DNA of 6,544 nt, from the NCBI GenBank assembly GCA_030616825.1, contig JAUWWO010000024.1:1-6544 (forward strand), in the 5' to 3' direction. The position numbers and the translations under genes were made by a program. This stretch comes from Candidatus Margulisiibacteriota bacterium (GTDB lineage Bacteria; Margulisbacteria; WOR-1; JAUWWO01). The notes beneath the pieces are model-generated. The model was given only the letters and a program-made list of their open reading frames with translations, was not told the origin of the DNA and did no database searches. Positions 1 to 5,634 of the stretch are shown piece by piece; the first letter of the stretch is position 1, and each line of letters begins with the position of its first letter.

Positions 1-192
1 AAAACAATCGGGGACGCCATAAGGGAAGAAACAGCAGGAGACAATCCGATAGTGGTGCGAGCTATTTCAAGAGGACCCCATCCATATAAAGCTGACGTAA
101 CGATATCAATCGAGGATGCTGCCTGGATACTTAAAGCAAACAAGAGGTCACAATTCCTACAAAACTTGATTGTGGTTTTTGTTACTGACTAA
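1..192 (+). CDS. 3' end of an unrecognised protein gene (partial)
   Basis: The first plus frame is open from base 1 to a TAA at 190-192, giving the last 63 residues of a protein whose start lies upstream of the window. The other two plus frames contain early stops, and the minus-strand frames I read also hit stops. The residues look like real protein: a charged start (KTIGDAIREETAGDNP), a patch RAISRGPHPYKADVTISIED, and a hydrophobic last strand (NLIVVFVTD). I do not recognise the family and assign no function. The stop is 23 nt before tRNA-Ser on the same strand, so read-through into the tRNA is possible. Coding status is fairly likely but rests on a short stretch. Confidence 0.6.
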   Translation, partial: KTIGDAIREETAGDNPIVVRAISRGPHPYKADVTISIEDAAWILKANKRSQFLQNLIVVFVTD

Positions 193-195
193 AAC
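166..195 (+). promoter_or_regulatory. possible promoter for tRNA-Ser
   Basis: TTGATT (166-171) and TAAAAC (190-195) are separated by 18 bp and would start transcription about 14 nt before the tRNA. The -10 is weak and overlaps the upstream stop codon, so the tRNA may equally be read from the upstream gene. Confidence 0.3.
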
Positions 196-215
196 AAAGC
201 CACCTTCACTTTAAT

Positions 216-300
216 GGAGGAGTACCCAAGTGGTCTAAGGGGACGGTTTGCTAAACCGTTAGGGGCTTTGCCCGCGTGGGTTCAAATCCCACCTCCTCCG
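216..300 (+). tRNA. tRNA-Ser (anticodon GCU)
   Basis: An 85-nt type II tRNA decoding AGC and AGU serine codons. The acceptor stem GGAGGAG (216-222) pairs perfectly with CTCCTCC (293-299), with discriminator G at 300 as usual for tRNA-Ser. The anticodon stem ACGGT (243-247) pairs with ACCGT (255-259) around loop TTGCTAA, with anticodon GCT at 250-252. The long variable arm has a GGGC/GCCC stem (263-266 with 270-273), a serine hallmark. The T arm is GTGGG-TTCAAAT-CCCAC (276-292). CCA is not encoded. A run of five T follows at 301-305 and may help termination. Confidence 0.97.
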
Positions 301-335
301 TTTTTCATCTTGACTTTAAATAAACCCTCAAACTA

Positions 336-363
336 TTGCTAAATTTTTAGCACCTGCTATAAT
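336..363 (+). promoter_or_regulatory. extended -10 promoter of the DUF3108-like gene
   Basis: A consensus TATAAT (358-363) is preceded by TGC (355-357), an extended -10 element. A weak -35 TTGCTA (336-341) lies 16 bp upstream. Transcription should start near 370, almost at the ATG at 372, so the mRNA would be leaderless or nearly so. An inverted repeat, TGCTAAATTTTTAGCA (337-352, 7-bp arms), fills the spacer and could be an operator, though this is only a suggestion. Confidence 0.65.
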
Positions 364-371
364 TAAAACAA

Positions 372-1169
372 ATGAAAAACAAAGCATTTAAAATCATCTG
401 TACGCTACTTTTAATATCCTTCTCGGCAGGAATATGCTTTGCTTACGAACTTTACAGTCTTAACTTCCCAAAAAACGAAGTGGTCATATTTTTAAACCAT
501 ATGGCAAACGGGAAAACCGCCCAAGTCTTCAATACGTATTACAAATGGAAAAATAATTATGTCATAAAAGTTGTAGAGGAAAATGGAAACGTTATAAAGA
601 TAATTGTTGATAAATATTTCATCCCCAAAATTTATAAGAAGGTCAGCAAAAGTGGCAAAGTACTGGAATACACAAGCTATGGCAAAGGTAAACTGACAGT
701 GTCTATTCCGCACAAAAGGATAAAAAAGACAGTGTCACTTCCTTCAACTTACTACGATCCATTTACTCTCTTCTATGCATTTCGCAGGTTTCCGTTCGGC
801 AAAAAGGACAAGATTAACATCAACCTGGCCTATCACGATCCTGGGAATATAAGAGTAGTAAAGATGTACGTAAAAAATAAAGGAATAGAAACCGTAAAAA
901 TAGGTGCAGGTAAGTTTAAATGCTACAAACTGGAGATGGGAACAGTAAAGCGAGCAGACACAGTGATCTGGCCTTACAAATATTACTTCTGGTTCACTAC
1001 CGACTCAAGACACCATTTTGTAAAATTCCAGGGAAGGGAAAGGGATGCTTCAATCATAATCTCAGAACTTGCGATATACAAAATAGGAAAGAAATTTATA
1101 GTGAAGAAAACCTCTCTGAATAGCTATCAATCTGATATCATAACTTCCTCTTCACGCAAAGAAATTTAG
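372..1169 (+). CDS. secreted DUF3108-like protein
   Basis: A 265-residue exported protein of unknown role that resembles DUF3108 periplasmic or envelope proteins. Residues 1-24 form a signal peptide: Lys-rich start, hydrophobic core TLLLISFSAGI, likely cleavage after CFA. The mature part is Lys- and aromatic-rich with alternating beta-strand patterns. DUF3108-like landmarks are YYDPFTLFYAFR (127-138), IGAGKFKCYKLEMG (177-190) and YYFWFTTDSRHHFVKF (204-219), ending with an ISEL segment (230-233). The family has no settled biochemical function; lipid-binding-like beta folds have been suggested, so I name no substrate. There is no Shine-Dalgarno sequence before the ATG, and the promoter -10 ends 8 nt upstream. 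The gene converges on tRNA-Arg with only 15 nt between them and no visible terminator. Its AT-rich, Lys-biased coding differs from lepA. The gene call is firm and the family call moderate. Confidence 0.8.
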   Translation: MKNKAFKIICTLLLISFSAGICFAYELYSLNFPKNEVVIFLNHMANGKTAQVFNTYYKWKNNYVIKVVEENGNVIKIIVDKYFIPKIYKKVSKSGKVLEYTSYGKGKLTVSIPHKRIKKTVSLPSTYYDPFTLFYAFRRFPFGKKDKININLAYHDPGNIRVVKMYVKNKGIETVKIGAGKFKCYKLEMGTVKRADTVIWPYKYYFWFTTDSRHHFVKFQGRERDASIIISELAIYKIGKKFIVKKTSLNSYQSDIITSSSRKEI

Positions 1170-1184
1170 CCCTCAAATAAAAAC

Positions 1185-1258
1185 TGCGCCCGACAGGATT
1201 CGAACCTGTGACCTAACGATTCGTAGTCGTTCGCTCTATCCAACTGAGCTACGGGCGC
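1185..1258 (-). tRNA. tRNA-Arg (anticodon ACG)
   Basis: A 74-nt minus-strand tRNA. The acceptor stem GCGCCCG (5' end at 1258) pairs perfectly with CGGGCGC, with discriminator A at 1185. The D arm contains AGCTCAGTTGGATAGAGC. The anticodon stem AACGA/TCGTT encloses loop CTACGAA, anticodon ACG (plus-strand 1222-1224). The T arm is ACAGG-TTCGAAT-CCTGT. A34 is expected to be deaminated to inosine, so this tRNA would read CGU, CGC and CGA. CCA is not encoded. A short T run follows the 3' end on the minus strand. A partial degenerate copy lies upstream. Confidence 0.97.
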
Positions 1259-1269
1259 GTGGTGAAATT

Positions 1270-1278
1270 ATTATAACA
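1270..1278 (-). promoter_or_regulatory. extended -10 of the tRNA-Arg promoter
   Basis: On the minus strand TGT-TATAAT reads from 1278 to 1270, an extended -10 that would start transcription about 5 nt before the tRNA. No good -35 is visible at the right distance. A short dyad GCTAAATAGC lies just upstream on the minus strand. Confidence 0.55.
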
Positions 1279-1316
1279 GAATTTGCTATTTAGCGGTAGA
1301 ATTAGTGCGTCAGAGG

Positions 1317-1373
1317 CGATTCGTAGTTGTTTACCCCGAGCGAACGCAGTGAGTCAAGGGGTTTGTTCTATCC
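1317..1373 (-). pseudogene. degenerate, interrupted 5'-half copy of tRNA-Arg
   Basis: CGATTCGTAGTTGTT (1317-1331) matches 14 of 15 bases of the intact tRNA-Arg at 1217-1231, exactly 100 bp away and in the same orientation. GTTTGTTCTATCC (1361-1373) matches 11 of 13 bases of the next tRNA segment (1229-1241). The two blocks are contiguous in the real tRNA (anticodon arm to D arm) but separated here by 29 bp. GTT is present on both sides, as if duplicated at an insertion point. All three mismatches in these blocks are C in the tRNA and T in the copy on the plus strand. Beyond 1373 similarity fades, with weak matches up to ACG at 1383-1385. The 3' half of the tRNA is not present, so this cannot make a tRNA. 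Confidence 0.65.
1332..1362. repeat. small dyad insertion inside the tRNA-Arg remnant
   Basis: The inserted segment has terminal inverted arms ACCCC (1333-1337) and GGGGT (1358-1362) around a 20-nt centre, GAGCGAACGCAGTGAGTCAA. The centre is near mirror-symmetric. It is far more GC-rich than the surrounding AT-rich spacer. I recall similar GAGCGAACGCAGTGAGTC-type sequences scattered in other bacterial genomes, but cannot confirm this here. It could be a REP- or MITE-like element, or a 3'-UTR hairpin for the upstream minus-strand gene. Confidence 0.5.
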
Positions 1374-1390
1374 GATTCCTCAACGTTAAC

Positions 1391-1831
1391 CTACTCCTTT
1401 TTCAATATTCCCCCACCCCTTACTATCGCAGGGTATCCGTTCATCACCCGCAAAGCATTTATGTTCTCAAGCATTTGCCTGTTTGCACTCTCGGACAGTT
1501 CTCTTAGTGACTTGATTATCCCGGCATTGGCCTTCTTCATCTCTATGCCGCCAGTAGCTACGTTATACTTGGCCATGAATATGAGCAGAGTATAGTCAAC
1601 AAGGTCTGCAATGATGTAGTTCTTTATAGCACGCTGAACAAGCAACGACTCCGTTTCAGTTGTAACACCATACTCTTTCCTGAGCTCGACAACATGCTGA
1701 TCTATCAAGTCCAGATAATCCCTCTCTATTCTTTCGGAGATATCTTTTTCAGACAATCGCTCAGCAAAAGCTGCAGTAGAGGCCACAAGAATAAGCGCAA
1801 TGAAGATAGAAACCACAAATATCTTTTTCAT
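1391..1831 (-). CDS. small secreted helical protein, unknown function
   Basis: A 146-residue exported protein that I cannot place in a family. Residues 1-23 form a clear signal peptide (MKKIFVVSIFIALILVASTA, then AFA before ERL). The mature part is about 120 residues, strongly amphipathic-helical and charged, with no Cys and no lipobox. It ends in a Gly-rich, basic tail (RGGGILKKE). I chose the ATG at 1829-1831 because a GGGGGTG ribosome site (1841-1847) lies 9 nt upstream. A longer in-frame start at 1867 would lie inside this gene's own promoter. It sits downstream of the barrel-SLH gene on the same strand but has its own promoter, so it is probably a separate unit. A periplasmic helper role in the envelope is possible, but nothing in the sequence shows it. 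No hairpin terminator with a T run follows its stop. Confidence 0.8.
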   Translation of the reverse strand: MKKIFVVSIFIALILVASTAAFAERLSEKDISERIERDYLDLIDQHVVELRKEYGVTTETESLLVQRAIKNYIIADLVDYTLLIFMAKYNVATGGIEMKKANAGIIKSLRELSESANRQMLENINALRVMNGYPAIVRGGGILKKE

Positions 1832-1840
1832 GAGTATATT

Positions 1841-1847
1841 CACCCCC
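1841..1847 (-). promoter_or_regulatory. ribosome binding site deciding the start at 1831
   Basis: GGGGGTG on the minus strand lies 9 nt before the ATG at 1831-1829. It supports this internal start over the longer frame beginning at 1867. Confidence 0.7.
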
Positions 1848-1858
1848 GCAAGTGAAGC

Positions 1859-1887
1859 ATTATACATCTTTTAGGTCTTATATTCAA
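1859..1887 (-). promoter_or_regulatory. sigma70-type promoter of the small secreted protein gene
   Basis: On the minus strand TTGAAT (1887-1882) and a consensus TATAAT (1864-1859) are separated by exactly 17 bp. The predicted start near 1852 gives a leader of about 20 nt. The -35 box overlaps the end of the T tract of the preceding terminator by two bases. Confidence 0.8.
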
Positions 1888-1919
1888 AAAGAAAAGAGGA
1901 GCTTCCAAACTGCCCCTCT
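1886..1919 (-). terminator. rho-independent terminator of the barrel-SLH gene
   Basis: On the minus strand AGAGGGGC (1919-1912) pairs with GCTCCTCT (1902-1895) as an 8-bp stem with one G-U pair and a 9-nt loop. It is followed by TTTTCTTTT (1894-1886). It lies about 30 nt after the stop of the gene that ends at 1949. Confidence 0.85.
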
Positions 1920-1948
1920 ATTTTTACAAACTAAATATCGGCTGACCC

Positions 1949-3673
1949 TTACTTTCCCCCAAGTAGTTCTTTTATTTTTGTTTTACCCCAAGGTGTCTTG
2001 GATAGCATTTCCGTAACTTCAGCACGGGTTAGTTCCTTATTTGGCTCAAAGTTCCCGCCGCTTAAGTAATCGAGCATTCCTGCTTCCACGGCAGCCCAAA
2101 CTGATGGAGTAGCCCAGTGCCCAAGGGATAGGTCCGAAAATGGAGCCGTGGTCACACCCTTCGGGCTTGGAACCTCAGCAAATCTCACAATTATGACAAC
2201 TCCCTCAGCTCGGGAAACACTCTTCCCTGGCTTGAATGTTCCGTCAGGATAACCTGAAACAAGCTTCATGTCTGAAGCAGACTTAACGTATTTCGCAGCC
2301 CAGTGAGTGGATGACAGATCCGGAAATGGATTCTCAAGAATTTCTTGGGGTTCAACCTCTTTTGCCCTAATAAGGATTGCCGAAAATTCTGCACGAGTCA
2401 AAGGCTCATCGGGTCTAAACGTCCCATCAGGATATCCTCCAATAACCCCGATTGTGGCCAGGTATTCTATTGCCTCCTTGGCCCAGTACCCTTTGGGAAC
2501 ATCGATAAACGCCTTTAAAGCCGGTTTGGGTTTGACCACAGAGACCACTGCCGGCTTAGGTGCTGCAGCAGTTTTTCCTACAACTTCTTCTATCTTTTCT
2601 TTCTTCCGCTCCAGCTCCTCGTCGCCTACAAAACCAAGTGAAAAATAATGAGTTACATTTTCTGTGAGCTCCCCATATTGATGATAGGCATAATCAAAAG
2701 TAAAACCACCATATTTGATGCCGACTCCAGCGGTCAAGTTGTTTTCAATTCCCACACCAGAAGTGGTTGCCGCTGGCTTTTGATCAACTCCAGCCCGCAG
2801 GGCCAGCGCTTTTGTCGGCCGCCACTCTGCCCCAAGATGCCAAACAGAAGGTCTTGAAAGACCTGGGTGCACATCCAAATCCAGCGCAATCGTAAGTTCC
2901 TGTCCATCTGCTCTGTGGAGTCCCTCTTCTCCCCAAACCTCCACCGCACCTCCAACTTTCACAAGCATAGGGATCGATTCTTCAAGGGGTTCATCTCTCA
3001 TTGCATTTTTGGGCCAGACAAACTTACCTCCCAAGCTCATGGGCAGGGTATTAATGAGATTTACCCCTAATCTTGCCCATCTAGCTGGTGTATATTGCAA
3101 ACCTAAATCCATATCAATTCCTGTGCCGCTTGCGCCTTCAAGGGTTGCTCCACCGCCACTAAAACCCTGCAAGAAAACCTTGGCACTTGCTCCTACTGCA
3201 ACATCCCTTGCAAAATCCCAGGGAAGAAATCTGTCCAGCTTTGAACCATAGGATAAAAAGAAAAGGCCTGCATTATAATCAGTATAGTCTCCGGTGAATT
3301 CTGGAGTGCCACCACCAGTAAGTGTTGTTATTGGAATACTGGGCACACCTACATTAATATAGCCAATGCCAAGTGTTCCAAACTGAAAGGGACTAGCTGC
3401 TCCAACTACAATGTAATTCACATCCTGGAGTATTGTCCCACTCATACTGGTCATTTTCCAAGTTTTAAAATTAGCCAGCCCTGCGGGATTCAGAAAGACT
3501 GCACTTCCATCATCTGCAATCCCAACAAAGGCCTTACCCATCCCCAGTGGCCTCGCCCCCACCCCTATCTCGGAGGGATCAGCAATGGCGCTCTCTCCGC
3601 TAGCAGGAGAAGAAAACGATAAACCAAACAAGATTAAAAACAAGATAAGTACAATATTAAGATGTTTTCTCAT
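1949..3673 (-). CDS. outer-membrane beta-barrel (PorV/UPF0164-like) with three C-terminal SLH repeats
   Basis: A 574-residue envelope protein. Residues 1 to about 26 are a signal peptide ending near SSPASG. Residues 31-350 form a predicted beta-barrel of the PorV/PorQ/UPF0164 type. It opens with the hallmark [20 protein letters not shown], then FLNPAGLA (60-67), and ends with an aromatic strand ([10 protein letters not shown], 341-350). A charged, coiled-coil-like and Pro/Ala/Lys-rich linker spans 351-387. Three SLH repeats follow at about 388-440, 449-501 and 510-558, each with a TRAE/SRAE motif (426-429, 487-490, 549-552) and, in the first two, GYPDGTF. SLH domains bind peptidoglycan-linked polymers, so the likely role is a barrel in the outer membrane whose periplasmic tail anchors it to the wall. 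Known Gram-negative SLH porins such as OmpM have the opposite order. The gene has its own promoter, ribosome site and terminator. Transport or assembly substrates are unknown. Confidence 0.9.
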   Translation of the reverse strand: MRKHLNIVLILFLILFGLSFSSPASGESAIADPSEIGVGARPLGMGKAFVGIADDGSAVFLNPAGLANFKTWKMTSMSGTILQDVNYIVVGAASPFQFGTLGIGYINVGVPSIPITTLTGGGTPEFTGDYTDYNAGLFFLSYGSKLDRFLPWDFARDVAVGASAKVFLQGFSGGGATLEGASGTGIDMDLGLQYTPARWARLGVNLINTLPMSLGGKFVWPKNAMRDEPLEESIPMLVKVGGAVEVWGEEGLHRADGQELTIALDLDVHPGLSRPSVWHLGAEWRPTKALALRAGVDQKPAATTSGVGIENNLTAGVGIKYGGFTFDYAYHQYGELTENVTHYFSLGFVGDEELERKKEKIEEVVGKTAAAPKPAVVSVVKPKPALKAFIDVPKGYWAKEAIEYLATIGVIGGYPDGTFRPDEPLTRAEFSAILIRAKEVEPQEILENPFPDLSSTHWAAKYVKSASDMKLVSGYPDGTFKPGKSVSRAEGVVIIVRFAEVPSPKGVTTAPFSDLSLGHWATPSVWAAVEAGMLDYLSGGNFEPNKELTRAEVTEMLSKTPWGKTKIKELLGGK

Positions 3674-3683
3674 AATAAACTTA

Positions 3684-3731
3684 CTCCAATCTATGCTTTA
3701 GCATTTTACAGCGCCACCACACCCAAGTCAA
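3684..3731 (-). promoter_or_regulatory. promoter and ribosome site of the barrel-SLH gene
   Basis: On the minus strand TTGACT (3731-3726) and TAAAAT (3708-3703) are separated by exactly 17 bp, close to the sigma70 consensus. GGAG (3687-3684) lies 10 nt before the ATG at 3673-3671. The leader would be about 23 nt. Confidence 0.8.
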
Positions 3732-3758
3732 TTTATTATCGACAATTTTGCCTCCAGA

Positions 3759-3798
3759 TTTCAAGTTCAATGAAAATTTATATAATATGTGATAGAAT
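3759..3798 (+). promoter_or_regulatory. candidate promoter(s) of lepA-hemW
   Basis: A consensus TATAAT at 3781-3786 lies 16 bp after a weak TTTCAA (3759-3764) and would give a leader of about 16 nt. An alternative extended -10, TGA-TAGAAT (3790-3798), lies only 10 nt before the GTG and would make the mRNA nearly leaderless. Neither has a good -35. I see no CIRCE operator here. Confidence 0.5.
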
Positions 3799-3808
3799 CA
3801 AAACTAAC

Positions 3809-5611
3809 GTGAAAAACACAAAGAAAATTAGAAATTTCTCAATCATCGCCCATATTGATCACGGAAAATCTACTTTAGCTGACCGGCTGCTCGAGGCAAC
3901 CGGAACCATCGAAAAACGCCTTATGAAGGAACAGGTGCTGGACACAATGGAACTCGAGCGGGAACGCGGAATCTCCATTAAAGCCAAGGCAGTACGGATG
4001 ATCTATAAAGCAGCGGACGGCGAGGATTATATCCTCAATTTAATCGACACCCCGGGGCATGTTGATTTCAACTATGAAGTATCGCGAGCACTTGCTGCAT
4101 GCGAAGGAGCAATCCTGGTTATTGATGCTTCCCAGGCTATTGAAGCTCAAACGCTGGCAAACGAACTCCTGGCAAAAGAAAACAATTTAGTGATCATCCC
4201 GGTGATAAATAAAATCGATCTACCAAATGCAGAACCGGAAAAAGTAAAAATGGAGATCAAAAATGTATTTAACATAAACCCTGACGAGGTGATACTCGCG
4301 AGCGCAAAGGAAGGGATCGGAACAGAAGAAATCCTCACAGCAATTATAAAAAGAATACCCCCTCCATCGGGAGAGAGCGAGTCCCCCCTCCAGGCACTGA
4401 TATTCGACTCTCACTACGACACATACAGAGGTATATTCAGTTATATAAGAACAGTTAACGGTGAAATCAGTCCGGGAATGAGAATACTGATGATGGGCAC
4501 AGGGACCAAATTCGAAGTCCAGGAGGTCGGAATCTTTAAGCCCGGATTCAGCCCCACACAGAAGCTCTCTGCAGGAGAAGTCGGGTATCTCATTGCTGGA
4601 ATAAAAAATGTCGGTGATGCTAGGGTTGGAGACACCGTAACCGATGCAGGGTCTCCAGCAGAGCACGCACTCCCCGGATATAAAAAGGCAAAACCCATGG
4701 TATTCTGCGGTTTTTATCCTGTAGCGGCGGACGATTTCGGGCTCCTTAAAGAGGCGCTCGAAAAATTACAGCTCAACGACGCATCGCTTACCTTTGAGCC
4801 CGAGACATCAGGAGCACTTGGCTTTGGGCTGCGCTGTGGATTCTTAGGCCTACTACATTTAGAGATAATACAGGAACGGCTGGAGCGAGAGTACAAACTA
4901 AATCTCGTCGCCACTGCTCCCAACGTAGTATATAAGGTAAACAAAACGGACGGGAAGACAGTGTTTATAGACAATCCAACGAAGCTTCCTCCGCGACAGA
5001 AGATACAATCGATCGAAGAACCATACCTCAAACTTACTATTTTCTGCCCCAGCCAGTTTGTGGGAAAGGCCATGGAGCTTGCCCAGGACAAACGCGGAAC
5101 TTTCTTGAATACAGAATACCTCGACCCAAAAAGAGCCATGCTTTCTTATGAGATTCCGCTGTCTGAGGTGCTCGTCGAATTTCACGATCTTTTAAAGTCT
5201 GCAACAAAAGGATACGCCTCCATGGATTATGAGTTTTTAGGATACCGTAAGTCAGAGCTGGTTAAAGTTGACATCCTCATAAATCATGAGCCGGTTGACG
5301 CATTATCCATAATAGTAGACAAGGACAAGGCATATTACACTGGAAGGCGTCTTGTCGAAAAGTTAAAAGAGCTCATTCCCAGGCACTTATTTCAAATACC
5401 AATTCAGGCAGCGATTGGAAGCAAAGCAATAGCCCGGGAGAACATTTCAGCGCTCAAGAAAAACGTCCTCCAGAAGTGCTACGGTGGGGACGTAACACGA
5501 AAAAGAAAACTCCTGGAAAAACAAAAAGCCGGGAAAAAGAGAATGAAAAGAATTGGGAAAGTCGATGTGCCCCAGGAGGCGTTTATGGCTATATTGAAGT
5601 TGGGGAAATAA
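3809..5611 (+). CDS. lepA: elongation factor 4 (LepA), back-translocating translational GTPase
   Basis: LepA is a ribosome-bound GTPase that acts on the elongating or assembling ribosome. From the GTG at 3809 the protein is 600 residues, the usual family length, beginning [20 protein letters not shown]. GTPase motifs: G1 AHIDHGKST (14-22), switch I ERGIS (52-56), G3 DTPGH (80-84, with the catalytic His), G4 NKID (134-137) and G5 SAK (165-167). Then follow the beta-barrel domain, the elongation-factor-G-like domains with [20 protein letters not shown] (334-353), and the LepA-specific C-terminal domain ending in [20 protein letters not shown] (557-576). All key residues are present. The frame is open up to 3662, but that extension would overlap the divergent gene and cover both promoters, so I reject it. 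An ATG at 3770 is a weaker alternative start. No Shine-Dalgarno sequence precedes the GTG. hemW follows after 23 nt, probably in one operon. Confidence 0.97.
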   Translation: MKNTKKIRNFSIIAHIDHGKSTLADRLLEATGTIEKRLMKEQVLDTMELERERGISIKAKAVRMIYKAADGEDYILNLIDTPGHVDFNYEVSRALAACEGAILVIDASQAIEAQTLANELLAKENNLVIIPVINKIDLPNAEPEKVKMEIKNVFNINPDEVILASAKEGIGTEEILTAIIKRIPPPSGESESPLQALIFDSHYDTYRGIFSYIRTVNGEISPGMRILMMGTGTKFEVQEVGIFKPGFSPTQKLSAGEVGYLIAGIKNVGDARVGDTVTDAGSPAEHALPGYKKAKPMVFCGFYPVAADDFGLLKEALEKLQLNDASLTFEPETSGALGFGLRCGFLGLLHLEIIQERLEREYKLNLVATAPNVVYKVNKTDGKTVFIDNPTKLPPRQKIQSIEEPYLKLTIFCPSQFVGKAMELAQDKRGTFLNTEYLDPKRAMLSYEIPLSEVLVEFHDLLKSATKGYASMDYEFLGYRKSELVKVDILINHEPVDALSIIVDKDKAYYTGRRLVEKLKELIPRHLFQIPIQAAIGSKAIARENISALKKNVLQKCYGGDVTRKRKLLEKQKAGKKRMKRIGKVDVPQEAFMAILKLGK

Positions 5612-5634
5612 GTAGTAAAATAATGTAAGTAATT

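Noticed and set aside
310..315. TTGACT as the -35 of the DUF3108-like gene
   Set aside because: It is 42 bp from the strong TATAAT. Paired at normal spacing it would need TATTGC as the -10, which is poor.
337..355. CIRCE-like operator (TTAGCACC resembles a CIRCE half-site)
   Set aside because: The half-sites are in the wrong order and spacing; CIRCE has TTAGCACTC first and GAGTGCTAA second with a 9-bp gap.
1283..1507. 74-codon plus-strand frame across the tRNA remnant
   Set aside because: It runs through the tRNA-Arg copy and antisense to the small secreted protein gene, with no protein-like features.
1832..1867. Longer start (12 extra residues) for the small secreted protein
   Set aside because: Its ATG overlaps the -10 box of the gene's own promoter. 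The extension would also put a non-signal stretch before a textbook signal peptide that has a ribosome site.
2307..3251. Several plus-strand and alternate minus-strand frames inside the barrel-SLH gene
   Set aside because: They are all shadows of the strongly supported 574-residue coding frame.
3662..3808. 49-residue N-terminal extension of lepA from the ATG at 3662
   Set aside because: It overlaps the start of the divergent barrel-SLH gene, covers both promoters and adds residues that LepA proteins lack. The GTG at 3809 gives the usual 600 residues.
4714..5139. Long minus-strand open frame (141 codons) inside lepA
   Set aside because: It is antisense to highly conserved lepA sequence with no ribosome site or family resemblance; a shadow frame. 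The other minus-strand frames within lepA (4147-5185) are the same.
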